6,772 bases of DNA from Bacteroidales bacterium (GTDB taxonomy: Bacteria; Bacteroidota; Bacteroidia; Bacteroidales; Tenuifilaceae): positions 770 to 7,541 of the forward strand of contig DQHR01000069.1 of NCBI GenBank assembly GCA_003531155.1. Direction: 5' to 3'. Positions 1 to 6,490 of the stretch are shown here, in pieces (position 1 is the first letter of the stretch; every line of letters begins with the position of its first letter). Below the pieces are notes generated by a model. That model was not told where the DNA came from and did not search any database. It saw nothing but the letters and a program-made list of their open reading frames with translations. Made by a program: the position numbers and the translations under genes.

Positions 1-726
1 CTGATTACCCCAAAAACAAAGGGTATTGTAATCTGCAACCCAAATAACCCTACCGGTTATTTATACTCACAAGCTGAATTCGAACAATTGGCAACTATTA
101 TCAAGAAATACGATTTATATCTATTTTCCGATGAGGTATATCGTGAGTTCTGTTATGATGGTGTTACGCATTTCTCAGCCATGAACCTTAAAGGTTTAGA
201 GAATAATGTAATCCTTTTGGACTCCGTTTCGAAACGTTATAGCATGTGTGGTGTGAGAATTGGTGCGCTTATCACGTTAAATAAGGATGTTATTGCCTCG
301 GCAATGAAATTTGCCCAAGCTCGTTTATCGCCTCCATCATACGGACAAATTGCAGCTGAAGCAGCATTAACAACGCCAAAGAGCTATTTCGATGAAGTTT
401 ACAACGAGTATATTGAGCGTCGTAATTACATGGTTGAGGCACTTAACAGGATGGAAGGCGTTTACTGTCCAAAGCCACGTGGTGCTTTCTACACTGTAGT
501 AAAACTACCTATTGACGATTCTGATAAGTTTGCACAATGGCTACTCGAAAGCTTTGAATATAACAACCAAACTGTTATGATTGCCCCAGCCACAGGTTTC
601 TATTCTACATGCGGAGCGGGTAAAAATGAAGTGCGTATTGCTTACGTACTTAAAATTGATGATTTAAAGAACGCAATGAAGTGCCTTGAGGAAGCTTTAA
701 AGCAATACCCAGGAAGAACACTTTAA
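1..726 (+). CDS. Class I/II PLP-dependent aminotransferase, C-terminal part (5'-truncated by window edge)
   Basis: The frame is open from base 1 to the TAA at 724-726, giving 241 codons. The TTG at codon 30 is internal: conserved family sequence lies before it, so the true start is upstream of the window. Visible family landmarks, in window codons, are CNPNNPTGY (12-20), SDEVY (43-47) with the Asp and Tyr that contact the cofactor, and SVSKRYSMCGVRIG (76-89), in which Lys78 is the expected Schiff-base lysine. Arg212 in the EVRIAYV segment matches the arginine that binds the substrate alpha-carboxylate. Fold-type I aspartate/aromatic aminotransferases are usually near 400 residues, so about 155 are missing. 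The enzyme should be cytosolic and move amino groups between an amino acid and a 2-oxo acid. Substrate (aspartate, aromatic or other) cannot be decided from this fragment. A hairpin terminator follows 18 bp after the stop. Confidence 0.93.
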   Translation: MITPKTKGIVICNPNNPTGYLYSQAEFEQLATIIKKYDLYLFSDEVYREFCYDGVTHFSAMNLKGLENNVILLDSVSKRYSMCGVRIGALITLNKDVIASAMKFAQARLSPPSYGQIAAEAALTTPKSYFDEVYNEYIERRNYMVEALNRMEGVYCPKPRGAFYTVVKLPIDDSDKFAQWLLESFEYNNQTVMIAPATGFYSTCGAGKNEVRIAYVLKIDDLKNAMKCLEEALKQYPGRTL

Positions 727-744
727 TTACTTATAATATCTTTG

Positions 745-774
745 AAAAAGTCATGGTATTAACCATGACTTTTT
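745..774 (+). terminator. Rho-independent terminator of the aminotransferase gene
   Basis: Perfect 13-bp inverted repeat: arm AAAAAGTCATGGT (745-757), loop ATTA (758-761), arm ACCATGACTTTTT (762-774). Further T-rich sequence follows (TTTTTGTTTT). It lies 18 bp after the aminotransferase stop. The A-tract on the left and T-tract on the right mean it could also act on the other strand, but no minus-strand gene enters from the right here, so + is the relevant direction. Confidence 0.9.
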
Positions 775-812
775 TGTTTTCAACAATAGCAATTGTAATT
801 GTTTACGCTATT

Positions 813-832
813 TTATTTACTTTAGTAAATAA
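813..832. promoter_or_regulatory. Perfect 20-bp inverted repeat in the NamZ promoter region (candidate operator)
   Basis: TTATTTACT (813-821), two-base centre TT, AGTAAATAA (824-832): nine-base arms with no mismatch, ending 19 bp before the proposed ATG at 852. It overlaps the best local match to the Bacteroidota -7 element TAnnTTTG, the TACTTTAG at 818-825, which has one mismatch. No good -33 TTTG sits at the usual distance. The short two-base loop and lack of GC pairs argue against a terminator; a dimeric regulator site is the alternative. AT-rich DNA makes chance palindromes fairly common, so this is only a candidate. Confidence 0.35.
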
Positions 833-851
833 TTTCTTATTCAGTTTTTCG

Positions 852-2027
852 ATGCGTATTGTTTTTGTTTTGATAACTGCTCTGATTATAGGCAATACAA
901 CGTTCGCTCAACTTGATAGTTTAAAGGTTGGTGCCGAGCAAACAGATTTATACATCCCTCTCATTGCACATAAAAAAATAGCAGTTGTTGCAAACCACTC
1001 ATCTACTATTGAAAAAGTTCATCTTGTAGATAGTCTTCTAAACTTAAAGATTAAGCTAAGAAAGATTTTCTGTCCTGAGCATGGCTTTCGAGGTGAAGCA
1101 GATGCTGGTGAGATCATAAAAAACCAGATTGATAAAAAAACTGGGCTTGAGCTAGTGTCACTGTACGGAAGTCACAAGAAGCCAACTAAAAAAGATTTAA
1201 AGGGGATAGATATAGTACTATTCGATATGCAGGATGTTGGTGTTCGTTTCTACACCTATATTTCAACAATGCATTACGTGATGGAAGCATGCGCTGAACA
1301 GGGTGTTAGCGTTATTATTTTAGATCGCCCAAACCCTAACGGATTTTACGTTGATGGTCCAATACTCGATACCACTTATCGCTCATTTGTTGGGATGCAT
1401 CCAGTTCCTTTGGTTCACGGGATGACTATAGGTGAATACGCACAAATGGTTAATGGCGAAAAATGGCTGAAACATGGTATTCAATGCAACCTGAAGGTTA
1501 TTCCATGTAAGAACTACGATCATAAATTGATTTATCAACTTCCAATCCGTCCTTCTCCAAACTTACCAAACCAGACTGCTGTTCTGCTTTACCCTTCGCT
1601 TGGTTTTTTTGAAGGCACGTGCATAAGCGTTGGCCGAGGAACCGATTACCCCTTTCAAATATTTGGACATCCAGCATTACCCAAAACTGGTTATTCTTAC
1701 ATTCCTGTTGAAAAGATTGGAGCAAGTAAGAATCCTCCTTATAAAGATGAAGTATGCAATGGATTTGATTTAAGAGAATACTCCCAAAAATACTTTCACG
1801 ATAACCCAAACATTAACCTAGAATGGATGATATTTGCCTATAAGATGTTCCCCGATAAGCAATCGTTCTTTAACCGATATTTTGTAAACCTTTCCGGAAC
1901 ACCTGAACTTAAACGTCAAATCGAGCAAGGCTTAGATGCGGAAACAATTAGCAAAAGTTGGAGCAAACCGTTGATGGAATTTAAAAAGATCCGAAAAAAA
2001 TATCTACTTTACCCCGACTTTGAATAA
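852..2027 (+). CDS. namZ: Secreted NamZ-like exo-beta-N-acetylmuramidase (DUF1343 / GH171)
   Basis: 391 residues from the ATG at 852. The frame stays open to an ATG at 753, but that codon lies inside the upstream terminator stem, whereas 852 gives a clean signal peptide (MRIVFVLITALIIG, predicted cut after TTFA-19). DUF1343 hallmarks follow in order: VVANHSS (45-51), CPEHGFRGEADAGE (74-87), LFDMQDVGVRFYTY (123-136), LDRPNPNG (157-164), HGMTIGEYAQM (189-199), RPSPNLPN (233-240) and FEGTCISVGRGTDYPF (253-268). Members studied in Bacillus and Tannerella release N-acetylmuramic acid from the non-reducing end of peptidoglycan fragments. A conserved glutamate is the proposed catalytic residue; Glu76 in PEHG is the obvious candidate here, by inference. 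Likely role: periplasmic or extracellular cell-wall recycling. The RNase HI gene follows after 20 bp, probably on the same transcript. No Shine-Dalgarno sequence is visible. Confidence 0.9.
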   Translation: MRIVFVLITALIIGNTTFAQLDSLKVGAEQTDLYIPLIAHKKIAVVANHSSTIEKVHLVDSLLNLKIKLRKIFCPEHGFRGEADAGEIIKNQIDKKTGLELVSLYGSHKKPTKKDLKGIDIVLFDMQDVGVRFYTYISTMHYVMEACAEQGVSVIILDRPNPNGFYVDGPILDTTYRSFVGMHPVPLVHGMTIGEYAQMVNGEKWLKHGIQCNLKVIPCKNYDHKLIYQLPIRPSPNLPNQTAVLLYPSLGFFEGTCISVGRGTDYPFQIFGHPALPKTGYSYIPVEKIGASKNPPYKDEVCNGFDLREYSQKYFHDNPNINLEWMIFAYKMFPDKQSFFNRYFVNLSGTPELKRQIEQGLDAETISKSWSKPLMEFKKIRKKYLLYPDFE

Positions 2028-2047
2028 TACACTTTCAACTAGTTCCA

Positions 2048-2680
2048 ATGGCTAAGATTAATAAGTATTACGTTGTGTGGTCGGGGCATACTCCTGGCAT
2101 TTACAACACATGGGACGAATGCCAAAAGCAGATTAAAAACTATCCAAACGCAAAGTATAAAGGCTTTCCAACTAGGGTCGCCGCTGAAAATGCTTACAAA
2201 AGTAATTACGAAAACTTTATCTCAAAGGATATAAAAAGTAAAGCCCTTTTTAAGGATGATGACAACCTTCCAAAACCCGTTTTTCCATCTATAGCTGTTG
2301 ACGCTGCTTGGAATACTGCAACAGGCTATATGGAGTACCAAGGAGTTGACGCACAATCAAAACGCTTAATTTTTCATCAAGGGCCATATCCTGATGGGAC
2401 TAATAATATCGGCGAATTTTTAGCGATAGTACATGCTCTTGCGCTTCTTAAGCGCAATAATAGTAATCTCCCAATTTATTCCGACTCAATGACTGCAATT
2501 ACTTGGGTTCGGAATCGAAAAGCGAACACGAAACTGGCTAAAACACATGAAAATGCAATTCTCTTCGAACTAATAGAACGAGCCGAGAAGTGGTTACACG
2601 AAAATATCTGGCGAAATCAAATCCTAAAGTGGGAAACGCCAATCTGGGGCGAAATCCCTGCGGATTTTGGGAGAAAATAG
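2048..2680 (+). CDS. rnhA: Ribonuclease HI with N-terminal viroplasmin (hybrid-binding-like) domain
   Basis: 210 residues in two parts. Residues 4-55 (YYVVWSGHTPGIYNTW, a CQKQIKNYP segment, then YKGFPTRVAAENAY) match the caulimovirus viroplasmin/RNase HI N-terminal domain, a small fold that binds RNA/DNA hybrids in eukaryotic RNase H1. After a charged linker, residues 80-210 form the RNase H domain. The four metal-binding acidic residues can be assigned as Asp85 (AVDAAWN), Glu123 (NIGEFLAI), Asp146 (YSDS) and Asp206 (PADFGRK, the extreme C-terminus). All are present, so the enzyme should be active. It degrades the RNA strand of RNA/DNA hybrids, such as R-loops and leftover primers, in the cytoplasm. 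Length and layout are typical of Bacteroidota. It sits 20 bp behind the NamZ gene with no obvious promoter between, and a terminator starts 20 bp after its stop. Confidence 0.94.
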   Translation: MAKINKYYVVWSGHTPGIYNTWDECQKQIKNYPNAKYKGFPTRVAAENAYKSNYENFISKDIKSKALFKDDDNLPKPVFPSIAVDAAWNTATGYMEYQGVDAQSKRLIFHQGPYPDGTNNIGEFLAIVHALALLKRNNSNLPIYSDSMTAITWVRNRKANTKLAKTHENAILFELIERAEKWLHENIWRNQILKWETPIWGEIPADFGRK

Positions 2681-2700
2681 CACTGTCTGAAAACAAAATA

Positions 2701-2730
2701 AAAAGGGAGATAATTACTTATCTCCCTTTT
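2701..2730. terminator. Bidirectional hairpin terminator between convergent rnhA and phosphate transporter genes
   Basis: Perfect 13-bp stem: AAAAGGGAGATAA (2701-2713), loop TTAC, TTATCTCCCTTTT (2718-2730). The A4/T4 ends put a T-run after the GC-rich core on either strand. It starts 20 bp after the RNase HI stop (+) and 19 bp beyond the transporter stop (-), so one hairpin can serve both converging transcripts. Confidence 0.9.
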
Positions 2731-2749
2731 ATCATAAAGAATAACTCGT

Positions 2750-4987
2750 TTAAACATTCTTTAAAATAAAGTCGCGTTGTGCTTTTACCAAATTAATGGT
2801 ATGTAGCATAATATTCTTGATCTCATTGAGCAGTCCAAGGTACAACACACTATTACGTGTTCCTGTTTCATTTTGCTTAATTCGTTTTACCTGTTTCTTT
2901 CTGATTTCATTTAAAAGATCAAGAATTGCCTGCTGTTGCTTAATAGAATTTGGAACCTCAGTGTAATCGTTTTCCTTAATCATTTTAAAAATACCATCAA
3001 AAAATTTGGAAACATCACCACTAACAGCTTTCAACTCTTCCGTCTGAACTTTCGTTAAACCCTTATGTTGATTTTCGATATGCTGTAAACTTGGAGTTGT
3101 TACGAATGTTAATGAGTGAGCAATTTCACGTAAATAGTCAATTACCTGTATGTAGTAATGTCCTGTTTCGATTGAATCTGCTTCAAGCTGCTTTAGAACT
3201 TGATAAACATTGTATTTCAGCTTTTTTGCTTCCAAATTTAAATCCTCAACTTCTCTATTTACTTCCTTAAGCAACTTTCTATCCTCATGAGTTAAGCCTT
3301 CTATAGTTCTTGTATATGTTCTTAGTATATCCTTCAACGACTTATTAACCTCCTGATTACATTTAATTACGATACTCCCTTCGGCAGAATAGTCGGCTGC
3401 ATCAACTTTTTCTGCATCAACTTTTTTCTTATGAATAAGATTCGATTTGATAACTAAACCAATCGCAATAGCAAGAATAATAATTAAGGCAGGAATTTTT
3501 CCGTAGTACAAAGCAGCTGCCATAAGGCAAGCCATTGTAAAGGTCACAAAAGCAGTGAAAAACCATCCAGATATAACAGTCAAAACACCAGTAATTCTAT
3601 AAACAGCACTCTCTCTTCCCCACGCTTTATCGCTCAACGATGAACCCATTGCTACCATAAAGGTAACATATGTAGTTGACAATGGGAGTTTTAAGGATGT
3701 GGCAGAGCTAATCAAAATACTTGACACAACAAGGTTAACCGAAGCGCGGATAAGATCAAATGCTGGAGCATCGTTGGGATTTTTATACTTTTGTGCCTTG
3801 CTGGTATCAAAACGTTTAGCAACAAAATTCGTCATTGAGCGTGGCAAAAACCTGCTTGAATTACTACTAATGCTGCGAACAGCACGAACTAATGATCTTG
3901 AAAACTGAGTACTTCCAAATCTCTCCATACCACTATCCTGACGAGCTAAACCAACTTCAGTTTCAGTAACTGTTTTAGCCTTTCGAGATGTCCAAATAGT
4001 AAACACCATTATTAATCCCGCTATAAATAAATAAACAAAATTAGTGGAAACAGAGCCTGCTAAATCTGTCATCAGAAGCTGATCCGGAGCAACACCAGAG
4101 TTCGCCAAATGTATTTGATAAGACTTTAAACCTGCCAACGAAACTCCAATAAAGTTTACCAAATCATTACCTGCAAAAGAAAGTGCCAATGCAAAAGTTC
4201 CAACTAGTACAATAAATCTTAAAATATTTAAATTGAAAAGTGATATAAGTATCTGAAAAATTGCAGTCCAAATCAAGAAACTATAAAATAGAATCAATAC
4301 TGTATTTTGATTTATATAGTTTATCAATTGCTCATTAAAAATTGCAGACCCTTTCATGCCCTTCATAACAATAAAATATGTTATTGCAGAAAGTGCAATT
4401 CCACCCCAAATACTACCCACATATTTCATGCTACGCTTATAGTTGAAAGAAAAGAGAAATCGTGCAATATATTGAATTATCATCCCTGTTATAAACGCTA
4501 CAACAACTGATATTAAAATACCCGAAATAATTGCCAGAGCTTTACCGCTATTAATATAATTGCCAATATTGTTTAGCGAATCGTTGCTATTTAAAATTTT
4601 AAATATTGAAACGGCAACAGCAGCACCTAGTAATTCAAATACTAACGAAACCGTGGTTGAAGTTGGCAGTCCATGCGCATTAAAAAAATTGAGGACAATA
4701 ACATCAGTAAGCATAACGGCAAGAAAAATGACCATAATCTCGCTAAAGTAAAAGTTCTCAGGGCGGAAAACTCCTTTTCGAGCAACTTCCATCATGCCGC
4801 TTGAGAAAATTGAGCCAACTAAAACACCTAGCGATGCTACAAGTAATATCCAATGTCTTGGTGCAACTTTTGAGCCAATTGACGAATTTAAAAAGTTGAC
4901 AGCATCATTGGCAACCCCAACTATTAAATCGGTTACTGCCAGTAGCATAAGAATTACAACAATTATTAGGTAATACGTTTCCATCAT
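2750..4987 (-). CDS. PiT-family inorganic phosphate transporter with C-terminal PhoU-like (DUF47) domain
   Basis: 745 residues. Residues 1 to about 518 are a polytopic membrane domain with the internal duplication of the PiT family (PF01384). First-half signatures are GVANDAVNFLNSSIGS (24-39) and HGLPTSTT (105-112); the matching second-half ones are GNDLVNFIGVSLAG (273-286) and LPLSTT (434-439). The Asn-Asp pairs and the STT motifs belong to the expected phosphate/cation pathway. A hydrophilic loop (about 335-410) divides the halves. After a linker, residues about 530-745 are soluble and helical, with charged heptad-like stretches, resembling the PhoU/DUF47 partner that other bacteria encode beside pit. 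Likely role: cation-coupled phosphate uptake at the inner membrane with a built-in regulatory domain. The protein starts Met-Met; the second ATG (4984) is an equally good start. Pho-box-like repeats lie about 70 bp upstream, and a shared terminator follows. Confidence 0.93.
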   Translation of the reverse strand: MMETYYLIIVVILMLLAVTDLIVGVANDAVNFLNSSIGSKVAPRHWILLVASLGVLVGSIFSSGMMEVARKGVFRPENFYFSEIMVIFLAVMLTDVIVLNFFNAHGLPTSTTVSLVFELLGAAVAVSIFKILNSNDSLNNIGNYINSGKALAIISGILISVVVAFITGMIIQYIARFLFSFNYKRSMKYVGSIWGGIALSAITYFIVMKGMKGSAIFNEQLINYINQNTVLILFYSFLIWTAIFQILISLFNLNILRFIVLVGTFALALSFAGNDLVNFIGVSLAGLKSYQIHLANSGVAPDQLLMTDLAGSVSTNFVYLFIAGLIMVFTIWTSRKAKTVTETEVGLARQDSGMERFGSTQFSRSLVRAVRSISSNSSRFLPRSMTNFVAKRFDTSKAQKYKNPNDAPAFDLIRASVNLVVSSILISSATSLKLPLSTTYVTFMVAMGSSLSDKAWGRESAVYRITGVLTVISGWFFTAFVTFTMACLMAAALYYGKIPALIIILAIAIGLVIKSNLIHKKKVDAEKVDAADYSAEGSIVIKCNQEVNKSLKDILRTYTRTIEGLTHEDRKLLKEVNREVEDLNLEAKKLKYNVYQVLKQLEADSIETGHYYIQVIDYLREIAHSLTFVTTPSLQHIENQHKGLTKVQTEELKAVSGDVSKFFDGIFKMIKENDYTEVPNSIKQQQAILDLLNEIRKKQVKRIKQNETGTRNSVLYLGLLNEIKNIMLHTINLVKAQRDFILKNV
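3397..3426. repeat. Perfect 15-bp tandem duplication inside the transporter linker
   Basis: Two back-to-back copies of CTGCATCAACTTTTT on the + strand (3397-3411 and 3412-3426). On the coding strand this gives the repeated peptide KVDAE/KVDAA in the linker between the last membrane segment and the PhoU-like domain. It is in frame and changes only linker length, as expected from replication slippage in an unconstrained segment. Confidence 0.85.
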
Positions 4988-5010
4988 TATTTTTTTAAAA
5001 TTTCGATTCG

Positions 5011-5018
5011 TAAAATTA
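5011..5018 (-). promoter_or_regulatory. Candidate -7 promoter element for the phosphate transporter gene
   Basis: Minus-strand TAATTTTA matches the Bacteroidota -7 consensus TAnnTTTG at all but the last base, 23 bp before the ATG at 4987. No TTTG is present about 20 bp upstream, where a -33 element would be expected. That is compatible with an activator-dependent promoter but also with a chance match in AT-rich DNA. Confidence 0.25.
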
Positions 5019-5055
5019 GTCTGATTGAAACTTCCACCTTGTAGTTTTACATTAT

Positions 5056-5088
5056 ATTAACATTAACTATATGTTAACTAAATGTTAA
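5056..5088 (-). promoter_or_regulatory. Three in-phase 11-bp direct repeats, Pho-box-like, upstream of the phosphate transporter
   Basis: On the minus strand, the strand of the phosphate transporter, three consecutive 11-base units read TTAACATTTAG (5088-5078), TTAACATATAG (5077-5067) and TTAATGTTAAT (5066-5056). The first two differ at one position; the third keeps TTAA. An 11-bp repeat period is what PhoB/PhoP-type response regulators recognise, and TTAACA-type hexamers are the Bacillus PhoP half-site. The last repeat ends 68 bp before the transporter ATG. The segment also contains inverted TTAAC/GTTAA pairs, so a palindrome-binding regulator is an alternative reading. Function is inferred from form and position only. 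Confidence 0.45.
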
Positions 5089-5157
5089 ATCGCAAGAATA
5101 TCATTGAACAAATTCTATGCATATATCTAATATTCAAATTTTTACATCGAGATAGGT

Positions 5158-5179
5158 TTGATTTATTTGTATAAATCAA
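5158..5179. repeat. Perfect inverted repeat in the divergent intergenic region
   Basis: TTGATTTAT (5158-5166), four-base centre TTGT, ATAAATCAA (5171-5179): nine-base arms without mismatch. It lies 66 bp before the permease start and about 170 bp from the transporter start. No T-run follows it on the + strand, and the arms are almost all A/T, so a terminator is unlikely. A regulator site for the permease promoter is possible but unproven. Confidence 0.4.
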
Positions 5180-5220
5180 TAAAAAAACTCTTAACAAAAA
5201 ATCCACATACATATTTTCCT

Positions 5221-5228
5221 TAAATTCG
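5221..5228 (+). promoter_or_regulatory. Candidate -7 promoter element for the LolC/E-type permease gene
   Basis: TAAATTCG matches TAnnTTTG with one mismatch and ends 17 bp before the TTG start, which would give a very short leader. The only -33-like hexamer nearby, TTAACA at 5191-5196, is 24 bp away, a little farther than usual. This is weak evidence. Confidence 0.25.
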
Positions 5229-5245
5229 CAAACTAACTGATAAGT

Positions 5246-6490
5246 TTGAACCTAGAGAATTTCATAGCAAAACGCCTGATGAATAAGAGTAGCGGAAGTG
5301 GAAACCTTTCGCGTCCTTTTATTCGCATTACCACTATTGCCGTTGCACTTAGTTTATCGATTATGATTATTTCGGTTGCGGTAGTAACTGGGTTCAAGAA
5401 AGAAATAAGTGAAAAAACTATAGGTTTTGGGAGCCACATCCAAATCCTAAACTACGATGGCAATCGATCTTACGAGACCAAGCCAATTAATGAAAATCAA
5501 GAATGCCTACCAAAAATAAAAGCGCTAAATGGTATTCGCCATATTCAGAAGTTTGCGCTAAAGCCTGGGATTATCAAAACCGAAAATGATATTCAGGGTG
5601 TTGTAATTAAAGGAATTGCTCCTGATTTTGATTGGAGCTTCTTTAAAAAGAGTTTGGTTGATGGTGATATTTTTGAACTCTCAGACACAATTACAACAAA
5701 TAAAGTATTGATTTCAAAAACGCTTTCCTTATTACTCCGATTAAAAGTTGGTGATAAATTCTCAATGTATTTTGTTCAAGATCCCCCACGAGCAAGAGTT
5801 TTTACAATCTCTGGGATCTACGATACCAAGATGAGCGAATTCGATAAGGTATTCATTCTTGGAGATATAAGACATGTCCAAAAATTAAACGACTGGAAAG
5901 ACGATCAAATCACTGGGTTTGAGATTTTGGTAGACGATTTTGATAAAATTGAAGACCTCACTATGCAGGTTGACGATATTGCAGGCTTAATATTCTTTGA
6001 AGATGGTTCACGTCTTAAAGTTCAAAGCATAATCGAAAAATATCCTACAATTTTTGATTGGCTTAATCTTCAGGATATGAACGCTATAGTTCTAATTGTA
6101 ATTATGGTTATAGTAGCTGGTATCAATATGGTATCTGGGCTGTTAATAATAATTCTTGAACGCACTAAAATGATTGGGGTTTTAAAGGCTATGGGGGCCG
6201 AAAATCCACTTATCCGTAGGGTTTTCCTCATCCAATCAGGGTTTATTATAATTCGAGGGTTAATTTTTGGAAACTTATTCGGATTAGCACTATGCATAAT
6301 TCAGCAACAGTTTGGTATTATCAAGCTCGACGAAGCCAGCTATTACCTCGCAACTGTACCAATCCATCTCAATGTAATTCATATTCTTCTATTAAACATT
6401 GGAACATTTCTCATAACCATTGCCATGCTAGTAATCCCCTCGATGGTAATATCGCGGATTAGCCCTGAGAAAACAATTAAGTTTGATTAG
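5246..6490 (+). CDS. LolC/LolE-type lipoprotein-release ABC transporter permease (FtsX-like)
   Basis: 414 residues in the LolC/LolE/MacB layout. Membrane segment 1 is at about 27-48 (after a LSRPFIRI lead-in and before VTGFKKEI), a periplasmic MacB-type domain spans about 50-270, and three more membrane segments fall near 280-304, 330-352 and 375-398. The cytoplasmic loop ERTKMIGVLKAMGA (305-318) is the FtsX-family helix that contacts the ATPase, and the chain ends SRISPEKTIKFD as these permeases do. It should work at the inner membrane with a LolD-type ATPase to release lipoproteins to the periplasmic carrier; no ATPase gene is in view. The start is TTG: an in-frame stop lies at 5234-5236, no ATG precedes the conserved NLENFIAKRL opening, and the first ATG (5279) would remove it. 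The stop overlaps the stop of the convergent gene by 4 bp. Confidence 0.9.
   Translation: MNLENFIAKRLMNKSSGSGNLSRPFIRITTIAVALSLSIMIISVAVVTGFKKEISEKTIGFGSHIQILNYDGNRSYETKPINENQECLPKIKALNGIRHIQKFALKPGIIKTENDIQGVVIKGIAPDFDWSFFKKSLVDGDIFELSDTITTNKVLISKTLSLLLRLKVGDKFSMYFVQDPPRARVFTISGIYDTKMSEFDKVFILGDIRHVQKLNDWKDDQITGFEILVDDFDKIEDLTMQVDDIAGLIFFEDGSRLKVQSIIEKYPTIFDWLNLQDMNAIVLIVIMVIVAGINMVSGLLIIILERTKMIGVLKAMGAENPLIRRVFLIQSGFIIIRGLIFGNLFGLALCIIQQQFGIIKLDEASYYLATVPIHLNVIHILLLNIGTFLITIAMLVIPSMVISRISPEKTIKFD

Larger units (their letters stand above)
4988..5245. other. 258-bp AT-rich divergent intergenic region
   Basis: This stretch separates the transporter (-) from the lipoprotein-release permease (+) and must hold both promoters. 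It contains the 11-bp direct repeats (5056-5088), an inverted repeat (5158-5179) and weak -7 candidates near each gene. I see no open frame of useful length and no RNA gene. The rest is low-complexity AT-rich sequence. Confidence 0.7.

Noticed and set aside
1498..1809. Minus-strand open frame of 103 codons opposite the NamZ gene
   Set aside because: It lies wholly inside a gene with strong family motifs on the other strand, and its peptide has no recognisable domain.
3699..4751. Three plus-strand open frames (3699-3908, 4307-4510, 4560-4751) opposite the phosphate transporter
   Set aside because: All are antisense shadows of the transporter coding sequence, with peptides of no recognisable family.
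5051..5056. Perfect TATAAT on the minus strand next to the 11-bp repeats
   Set aside because: Bacteroidota primary sigma factors favour TAnnTTTG over TATAAT, and such hexamers are expected by chance in this AT-rich stretch.
5057..5088. Reading the TTAAC/GTTAA cluster as one large palindrome
   Set aside because: The outer arms pair for only eight bases before mismatches, while the 11-bp direct-repeat reading explains the cluster more simply.
5233..5439. Minus-strand open frame of 68 codons at the start of the permease gene
   Set aside because: It is antisense to the conserved N-terminus of the permease; no independent support.
6070..6297. Minus-strand open frame of 75 codons within the permease gene
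   Set aside because: It is antisense to membrane segments 2 and 3 of the permease; its hydrophobic character follows from reverse-complemented hydrophobic codons.
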